Below, piece after piece: positions 56,573-64,000 of a stretch of 64,000 nucleotides of DNA (positions within the stretch are counted from its first letter, which is position 1; each line of letters starts with the position of its first letter). Location of the stretch: the NCBI GenBank assembly GCA_020081605.1, contig JAHREC010000013.1, positions 3,720,001 to 3,784,000 of the forward strand, given 5' to 3'. A program made the position numbers and the translations under genes. This stretch comes from Albifimbria verrucaria. Lineage: Eukaryota > Ascomycota > Sordariomycetes > Hypocreales > Stachybotryaceae. Under the pieces are notes generated by a model. It was not told the origin of the DNA. It was given only the letters and a program-made list of their open reading frames with translations, and did not search any database.

Positions 56573-59009
56573 CTACGCGATCCGAAAATCCTTGCTTGCT
56601 CCATCGAACGCGGTCAGCTTTCCTCCTATTGCCTTGGAATCGCCAAAGTATCTTAGTCTGTATTCCCCGGCTGGCGTCTCCTCCTCAACGTTCCAAACAA
56701 TCTCCACCTCACTCGTGCCTCGGAGCCCACTCGTCCGCTTCCAATGGAAGATTAGACCCCAATCTGAATCGTCCCTAAACCTCTCCCACTTTCCGTTTTC
56801 GGGATGACGACGCTCGACCGCTGCGTAAGTCTGCTCCAAACGCAAGTCATTGCGCGGGTTGGCTCCCACAAAGGTCGCCCGGACCTTGTCTCCTCGGGAA
56901 AACACGTCTGTCTCAATGTCTGATGTGACATCCCCGAATTTCCGGCCCCAGGGTGTTCCGTCATACACGACGCCTGGTATGAAGCTCAGCGACCGGTTGC
57001 TGTTGTCGGGGGCAAGGGGCCGACTCGGTGAGTCGGTTCTGAGCGGGACTTGTCAAACCCGATGTAAGACAGCAATGTGGCACTTCGGTTGATGTACGCC
57101 GCCAGGGTGTGGGGCCCGTACAGCGTCGAGGCGCCCTCATATCGTTGAATACTGTCATGGTAAGCTATTGTGAGACATTCTGATGATATTGAAGGACTTA
57201 CCCATATTCCTCTTCGGTTGCAATGTAATGGGAATAGCTGTTGCTAGGCCCACCGAGAAGCACAACAGGCTTCTCCCTTCGAGCTCCTTATGGAATAGAC
57301 TCGAGCTTTGTTTTGATATTGCTTCCTTCCAGCGTCGCCCAGCCATGGTAGTCGCCTCACCCGGGCTTACGATGATGAAGAGCTGGCCGACCCTGAACAG
57401 CTGAATATCGACAATGTTTGGCGTCCATTCGTAGGGCTTCTTGACTTCTCCAACATCCAGAAGAATTGGCTTGGGATGCTGGCAATCGATCTGCGTCTGA
57501 TCTGGCTTCTTCAAGAACCCAGACACAACCGCCCAGACAGGGGATGTGTTGGAAGAGTCGGAATTATGCTGCGTGAAATCGAACGCTCCTGGCCCGTCCG
57601 AGGTGCCAGCAGCAAACGAGTATCCTAGCGCAGCTGGACAAGTGCGGACGTCGGTTCCGTTGGGAAGCGTGAAGGTGAAGTTGGACATGTCGTGGAATTG
57701 GTGAATTGCCCGAACACCGCCGCCCTTTATGTATCGCGGCGACTGGACGGACTCTTCGTATAGGCGTAGGGCACCCTCATACTGACGCTTTCCAATCTCA
57801 AAGCATGAGGACGCACCGTTGTCCTTTTCTCTGAAGTGTGGGCCCCTCGCATGACACTTCTGACTCCTGCCATCGCTGCATGTGCTGTTCTCGAAACTGC
57901 ACATGCTACCGGTGCCATCTTCACACCAGGCACCAAGCACATTGGGACTCACATCGCCCATATTGGCTTGAGAGAAGCCGGCAACGAAACCCTCTGTAGC
58001 GTCACTGCTACCACGGACGCGTTTCTCGAACAAGTCGGCGGCCACTCCTTTGTTATCACCCGATATGAGGGTGTTGTTGCCCAGCATTGATGTTCCATGC
58101 GTCGGAAACCATGTAAGGACTCCAATGTTCTTTTTATCTGATAACCTTTGGAACTTGAGCAAGGTCATGTCTTTTCGACTGAACCATCATCCTCCGAGCT
58201 CAAGTTATATCTGGCCCGCTCCTGCTCGGGGTTTGCAAGATATGCGAATAGGCTACGGTTGATGTTGGCACCGAGCACTTTGCCCCTGGTCACACTGAGG
58301 ACGCCAGGTTCCAAACTCTCATGTGCACGGCGAATAGACAAGAGGCATCCATCCACAATAGCACGGTAACTCTGCTTATCGAAGCCCTTGCTTGTGATTT
58401 GGGGAGCAGATAGTTCAGCCATGCTCCGGGGCCAGAATGTGAATGGGTCCCAGTTACTGCCAGGTTATCGTGCCCGTATATGGAGTACTCAAGGCCCATC
58501 TCCTGTAGCCCATTGAGGATACCATAACGTACTGCAGTATCGCCCGACTGTGTGTCCAGCACTAGGTAAATGAACCGCTCACCAGGGTTATCGATACTAC
58601 CAACGATGAATGCGCGTGAATAAAGCCTCTGTCTTAGGCCGGTTCCGACTTGTTTCGTGTCTGCATAGCCCATCATGTTGATCTCAACAACAGGCCCCGT
58701 GATATCGGCTTTGCCAACTCCGAGAAGGTAGTGACCATCTGAAGTGGAAGCTGGCGTCCCAGCGCCAACCATGCCATCTCCCGATTCTATCGTGGTCCCA
58801 TGACCAAGCCAGGGAATGGAATATACGGATTTGCCGGCTTTATGCAGCTGGAACGTAATATAGCAGGTGAAGAGAATAAGGAATCCAACTAGCAAGGATC
58901 CATATCTGACACTGTTTGACCGTTTGGAGATGGTGGAATCATTGTGCGATGCTTGCTTCTGGTCACTGTTGGGCGTACGCAAGGTGTCGCCATCCCGCTC
59001 TCCGGCCAT
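56573..59009 (-). CDS. Neutral ceramidase
   Basis: About 796 residues. It hydrolyses ceramide to sphingosine and fatty acid. A cytosolic N-terminus of 35 residues precedes one membrane anchor near 36-54 (YGSLLVGFLILFTCYITF), so it is type II rather than cleaved. The catalytic domain opens with VGKADITGPVVEINMMGYA and has THSHSGPG (zinc ligands His189 and His191), PTHGTS (near 305) and MGDVSPN with the nucleophile Ser near 355. QRYEGASTLYGPHTL and the C-terminal beta-domain (VYDGTPWGRKFGDV, YRLRYFGDSK) complete the family. One intron, 57152-57201 (GTAAGT..ACAG). Four missing bases (58401-58404, 58172-58175, 57275-57277, 57008-57012) restore 797 codons. HFD1, elsewhere in the window, acts later in the same lipid breakdown. 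Confidence 0.92.
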
Positions 59010-62000
59010 GGTGGGCGGCTAAGTGGCTGGCTGGTATGCGCCAGCGGGCGCAGGGTCCTGATGAATCAAATGTTTGAAGCTCGAGTGGATAGCATCGGGG
59101 TGAACTCTTGAAGATCAATAATCTCTCCCGTAAAAGGATGGAATCTGAGGCGAGCATGTAGAGTTGACGTTGTGGTCATGCACTGACGTACATCATATGC
59201 ATCGGTACTTACGGCCCGATGCGGTACGCACGCACGGGGACGCAGGGACGTACCTCGCCTTTGTCATCAACTTACCCGATGCAGCCACCGAATTGACATC
59301 GCCACAACTTCAATATTTATATTCAAGGCCATTTTTCGATAAAGTGCAGATGATGGGCCATGCGCTGATAGAGTATCAGAAGGATTTGCGCCATTCATTG
59401 TAGGCCGAGTCTATGACTATTCATTTGGCCGGATATGCTTACTGTAGTCTCCACTAGCGACTCCGCGCGTTGACGGGATGTACGCACACGATACCCGTCA
59501 TCAAAGACATGGATGGCCATGGAATTCACAGATGGCTTCGGTACATTTGATCATGTTTAGCATAAGCCCGTAGAGCCTACCAGACGCAATCCTTCAAGAG
59601 AAGAAACAGACTATGCAAGGTTCGAGCCTCCCAGATACTCACAGCCTTGCAGCTCACAGTCACTACAGACCTTGTGTCGTCTGAAAAGCTACTTGCGCAA
59701 ACTTCAGCTGTGTCATGGACTGTGCCCCAGTCTTACACCCACAATGGTGAAAATTTGCAGTCATGGAAAGCGAAATAAGGCACAGACAACTTGGAACGGA
59801 CATATCGGCGCAATTAAGCAACAAGGACCACTTACTGCACCATATCCATTCTCTGGGGTGACGGTGCTGGATGAACCCCAACTATTCAACATGCATATCA
59901 AGTGGGTTTCGCCGAAACCAAACCATGCTCTTGCGTAGTATAAAACCTTGGTCTCTTTAAACACGTAACAAGTGCTTCCAGGTAGGCATTATTGATCGTC
60001 TGTGGACCACTGATTCCCGTAATTGGACAATCCGTAGACGCACAGGATGAGAGGTTCCGGATAACTCGGCGTTTGCTTCGACGAATTACCTCACATAAGT
60101 TTCTCAACCTGGGGGTCCAGGCTTGACAAGACTTCGTATTCTCCATACAGTTCTCGTAGGAAGAAACCGAATTATCGCTAAACGGCGGACAGACGTGTTG
60201 GCCTCTGTATCCTCGTTGAGCCGGTGCGTTTGTTTGACTACGCACAGCTGAAGTACAGTTCGGCTCTCCAGGTGAAAGACTGAACTCGAGCATAGGGAGC
60301 ACTGCCTGTGCCTCACACGCAGACTTGCAGTCACGATGTTACTAATGATGTGTGGCTGCGTATCCCCAAACCCGAAAGCACTGGCACTTACTGGAATATC
60401 CACTCTGCTTCTCTTCGGAATAGCCTCAAGCCATGGTTGGCGACGCATACCCTCGGGTCCGACTGGCTGGAGCGTTCACAACATTAGCGCGTATTTTATG
60501 CCCAGAACCGGCGCTGGCGGCCCGCTGAGCATCTCTGGGCTAATGTCTTGGCATCTATGACGATCTAGACCACAGGGGTCTTTGCAGCCACATCGCCGGT
60601 GATGAAAAAGGTAAGGTCGAACAAAAGATTCTTGCATAAATCCATTGAAATTTTCGAGCTGGGAGGTGGAGATGTCCCAGTCTGTTGGGTGGTTGTCGAG
60701 AAGCCGCTGGTTATTCACAGGGTTGGACCTTCGAACAAAGGATGAATTAAGGTCGTGCTTGGCATTGCGGGTTTGCGTTCCTTTCAACTAGTCTTGTGAA
60801 CGCGGTCTTTGCGTTCGGAGCCAACTGACTCAAAATCATCTGCGTAGGGCAGACAACAGAGTCATATGATCCCTCGCTCAACTCGCGGGGGCCTGTGGAA
60901 GTGGAGAAACCTCTAGGCCGCCGGTGCCGCTGTGGGATGTGGTGTCATGGAGGGTCAAGTCGAGGACGCAAATAAAAGGCCCACAGTCGCAGGGTGATGC
61001 ATCACTGCCCCAGTATCCGGACTTCGTAAAGTGTTTCCACTTGTGGCCCTCAGATCTACAATGAATCCTGGCCGCGAGCCTATTCCCTATAATGGAAAGG
61101 TCTGTCTGAAACAGGATAATTCGACTCGGAATAGAGGAGAATTTAGAGACCCTGACACATTTAAAGGACCGATGGAAACGTTGGGTTCCATCTTCATGAT
61201 GTTAATTGGATGTCTGGTTGAGTCGACACTCCTAGACTTGCGGGTTTGTTGACCCAAGGCTTACAGCAAGAGTGGGTGTCTTGTACATCAATCATCCATG
61301 ATATCAGCTCCAATCCCGGCGTCAAGCGGTAGCCTGTAGAGAAAAATGACAAGAACAAATTACAAAGACATGAATGTACCGCGCCTATCATGCCCGAGGT
61401 GAAAGACTCTTATTTGCCAGTCCGTACCAATACCAAAAGTCATGGCGGGTTGTTGCAGGGGCTCGATCCTGGGCATTAGATGTTGATCTCTGGATCTGTG
61501 TCGGCAATTGATAATCCTTCTGCATGGCATCACGGAGGGATTATCCGGACAATGACCTCTAAAGGCTAATTAGCCGCAGCCTACATTTGGGGTTTGGAAG
61601 AGCACATATTAGTGGATAGAGGATGTGGGCCAGAGCCGTTAAGTTAGTGGATAGGTAACTCTAGAATATCATGGTTGCCCCAAGCCTGTGGGCAGATTTA
61701 TGTGTTTGATGCCCAAGTACTTTCTATAAGCCAGCATCGATGTTGCCGCGTACGTTTTTGCTCTGTTCTGCTCGCCGGAGGCATCGTATATGACTCAAGC
61801 CGAACTGCCCAGCCCCACTCCAATTATTCATTGCCAGAAGTCCAAAAGAAAGAAGGATGGGCGGAGTAGAGGTAAATGAATGGCAGATGTGTACTACCTT
61901 CTCAAGCTGCTACATCTTGTAAACGGCTGCACTAGCCGGTTCGTCTGGAAAATGAAGTAGAAAAACCCCGAAGTTAATGACTTAGTTTTGTAGAAGAGAC

Positions 62001-64000
62001 AATAAGTGTGGACTTAGTCTTACATACATGCATTAATGCTTGGCATACTCTTACATGACAGCCAACAAAACCCTTCATGGAAACCTCATGGCCTTTACGC
62101 TGACGAATTCCGACGCTCAACGAAAAATATGCAAGCTTGCACACATAATGCTTAGGCTGCTCTTTGACAGAGTCTATGCCTAGGGAGACCAGTTGTCCGG
62201 GTTCAAGTACAGTTGTCCACCTCTAATACAGCGTTGCATTTGACATAACTACAAATAATATGAATGCACTACAGAGAACAACCTTTACTCTGCGAGGCAT
62301 CTTGGCATGCTTGATCGGTAAAATATGCATAACTTACACTGTCACCAATAAGATAAGGCACGTTCGACTCGCTAGTATCAGCCGACTGTGAAGGAGGGTC
62401 AATGCAACCTTGTAAGTCAGCCATAACGAATTACTGATTATAGTGAAGGGCGCGAAAAAGATACAATCATGGAGAAACATATTGGAATTGAGAGTGAAGG
62501 CAATGGTGATCCAGATGAGGATCTTGAAGACAATGACGTGCCGGCGACTAGGAAATTGGGTTGGACAAGACAGCCGTAGAACCGCACTTACATTGTGCAC
62601 TGGAGCACATACATAATTACGTATTTGAACAAGATTGATGGTGTGTGTATGGTTAGACCGCCCTGTTAGGACACGCAAAACAGAGGCAGACCGTTATCAA
62701 CATGACTCAATGGCGAACTCAATCACTACATTGCATGTGTCGTTCCCCCTCCTAGCTTCGTTACATTTTACACACCCATAACTCACCAGCTATAACCGCC
62801 CGACTCCGTCAAGACCCGTTCGCACAGCCCTCGGAGGGGCGACCCCGCACAGCCGACTGTTCCATTACGCACATATTGGTCATCGAATGCATCGGCATTG
62901 AGGACATCATCTCTGACAATGAGGCCTGGATAGTGTGGCGTTGTGTAAGTCAAACGAGTGGATAGTTGTCGAGCTTAGAAATGTGTTATAAAGCTGGGCT
63001 TGATGGATACGGACAGGGCCGGAGAAGTGCTTTTGCCTGCGTCGGAAGACATGCATGCGTCGGCTATAATCCCCACTCTGGAGCATCCGCTACGGGGACC
63101 CTGGCAAGGCCACGAGAGAGGGCGTCATTGGCAGGCCTGCATGCACGATCGGGCGAAGGGTCTTGAGAGTTGAACGCACGTGTTGGATTGATAGGCTGAG
63201 GAATGAGCAAAGGAAGGGAGGGCCCAATATATGCGAAGATGGTGTTGAGCGATGCCGCAGGCTTCGAATAGTGTAGTTCCGCAGATGAGGCGTTCCAGTA
63301 GACGATGTACACGCATAATGTAAAGAACCTGGTTGAAGGAAGATGATCCAGCCGCTATTCACTCAACTTGCAGCGGTGGGCAAGTGTAACGGGTAGGGGT
63401 CTGTAGCAGCAATGGTGTTCAATTGTGTGGGAATTGTGCCAGTGCCAAATCGGCCTCGACGGTTATGTCATTCGAGGCCTGTGAGTGGTCAGTCCGGGTG
63501 AAGCAGTGCAAGAAAACATTAAGGGCTGGTCTGGGTCCAATTTTCTCCTCGAGACCCGTTTGCTCTCCTCCTGAGGCTCCAAAAGGGACCCTGTGCATTT
63601 CGGCGAGGAATGTTGCATCAGCCGAATCTCCTCTCCTCCATCCCTCCCCCATGCACAACGAAGTTGTCTAAAATGTCTGTCGGAAACGTCACAGTCCATC
63701 GGGGGCAGGTGAGCACGCGACCACCATTTCAGACCCCTGCCCGTGCCTGTGGGATCCTGCACCGGCCAATCTACCGAGGCGTTTTGCGAAGGGAGCTGGA
63801 CAAGGGCAGGGTGGGAATGGGCCACTCAGCGTCAAGGACGCATGCATATCACGCCGGTGAGTCGGCAGGCGGATGAGCCCTTGTTTGGATTTGACCGGGA
63901 CGCTGCGACCTGTTCCCTGCCCCGTTGATACTGCGCGTGCAGACTCAGCCGTGTGATGAAGATGGAGCGAGAGGGTTCGGTCCGTGGGCGCATGCGGCGC
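59010..64000. other. Gene-poor right end with an unidentified possible relic
   Basis: Five kilobases with no gene I can name. The first part is the ceramidase promoter. On the minus strand between about 60880 and 59910 lie several frames with protein-like stretches that do not form one clean gene (see findings). The remainder shows only short frames, some TA-rich patches and no repeats of note. It could hold fast-evolving or lineage-specific genes that cannot be recognised by eye. Confidence 0.45.

Noticed and set aside
336..59009. Reading the frame breaks as pseudogenes or programmed frameshifts
   Set aside because: Breaks occur in many single-copy essential genes, lack slippery-site and pseudoknot signals, and always need the same correction (+1 base in a run). 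A sequence artefact explains all of them.
1..64000. CRISPR arrays, operons, prophage or biosynthetic gene cluster
   Set aside because: No spaced direct repeats, no polycistronic layout, no PKS/NRPS/terpene genes. The architecture is ordinary fungal nuclear DNA.

Overview
The window is nuclear DNA of a filamentous ascomycete, most likely a Sordariomycete and probably Hypocreales (judged from protein families and gene style, without a database search). The evidence is short 40-100 bp GT-AG introns, monocistronic genes on both strands, pyrimidine-rich 5' leaders, an intron-bearing tRNA-Tyr, and fungal-specific families (Nce102, Vtc1, Mim2-like, GPI-anchored Ser/Thr-rich protein, fungal GT31).

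I recognise 23 protein genes and one tRNA. From left to right they are: a FAM210/DUF1279 mitochondrial protein (336-1273 +); a small conserved protein of unknown function (5176-5579 +); Nce102 (9742-10260 +); a Mim2-like import protein (10988-11406 -); eIF2 beta (12090-13483 +) convergent with Nup133 (14300-18601 -); three minus-strand genes in a row, Tca17/TRAPPC2L, mitochondrial malonyl-CoA:ACP transacylase and the AP-3 mu subunit (19818-24360); a DMAC1-like protein (24983-25335 +); exosome Rrp4 (26109-27225 +); fatty aldehyde dehydrogenase Hfd1 (27490-29147 -); mitoribosomal mS35 (30434-31662 -) divergent from Alg13 (32054-32790 +); Aip1 (33062-34948 -); a GPI-anchored secreted protein (37221-37845 +); a C2H2 protein resembling ADA-complex Ahc1 (38680-40582 -); an Alba-domain protein (43795-44417 +); Vtc1 (44796-45260 -) divergent from a Tctex-type dynein light chain (46119-46815 +); tRNA-Tyr (47551-47638 -); an F-box protein (49984-50888 +); a GT31-type glycosyltransferase (51938-53802 -); and neutral ceramidase (56573-59009 -). 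The long gaps (1.3-5.2, 5.6-9.7, 40.6-43.8, 47.6-50.0, 53.8-56.6 and 59.0-64.0 kb) hold no gene I can support.

The genes are mostly unlinked housekeeping functions: mitochondrial biogenesis (FAM210, Mim2-like, mS35, Mct1, DMAC1-like), membrane traffic (Tca17, AP-3 mu, Nce102), lipid metabolism (Hfd1, ceramidase), RNA and translation (eIF2 beta, Rrp4, tRNA-Tyr), cytoskeleton (Aip1, Tctex) and glycosylation (Alg13, GT31). There is no biosynthetic cluster, mobile element with coding capacity, or CRISPR array.

The most striking global signal is technical. Sixteen of the 23 genes are interrupted by 34 apparent frameshifts, and every one is explained by exactly one missing base, nearly always in a short homopolymer. 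Restoring one base at each site brings every gene to a whole number of codons after splicing. These genes should be read as intact loci in a sequence with homopolymer contractions, not as pseudogenes. I see no convincing new biological system. The best biological leads are a GC-AG intron in ALG13, two CACGTG boxes (one CACGTGGG) in the VTC1 promoter, a Cys/His cluster behind the F-box, and an unidentified possible coding relic near 59.9-60.9 kb.
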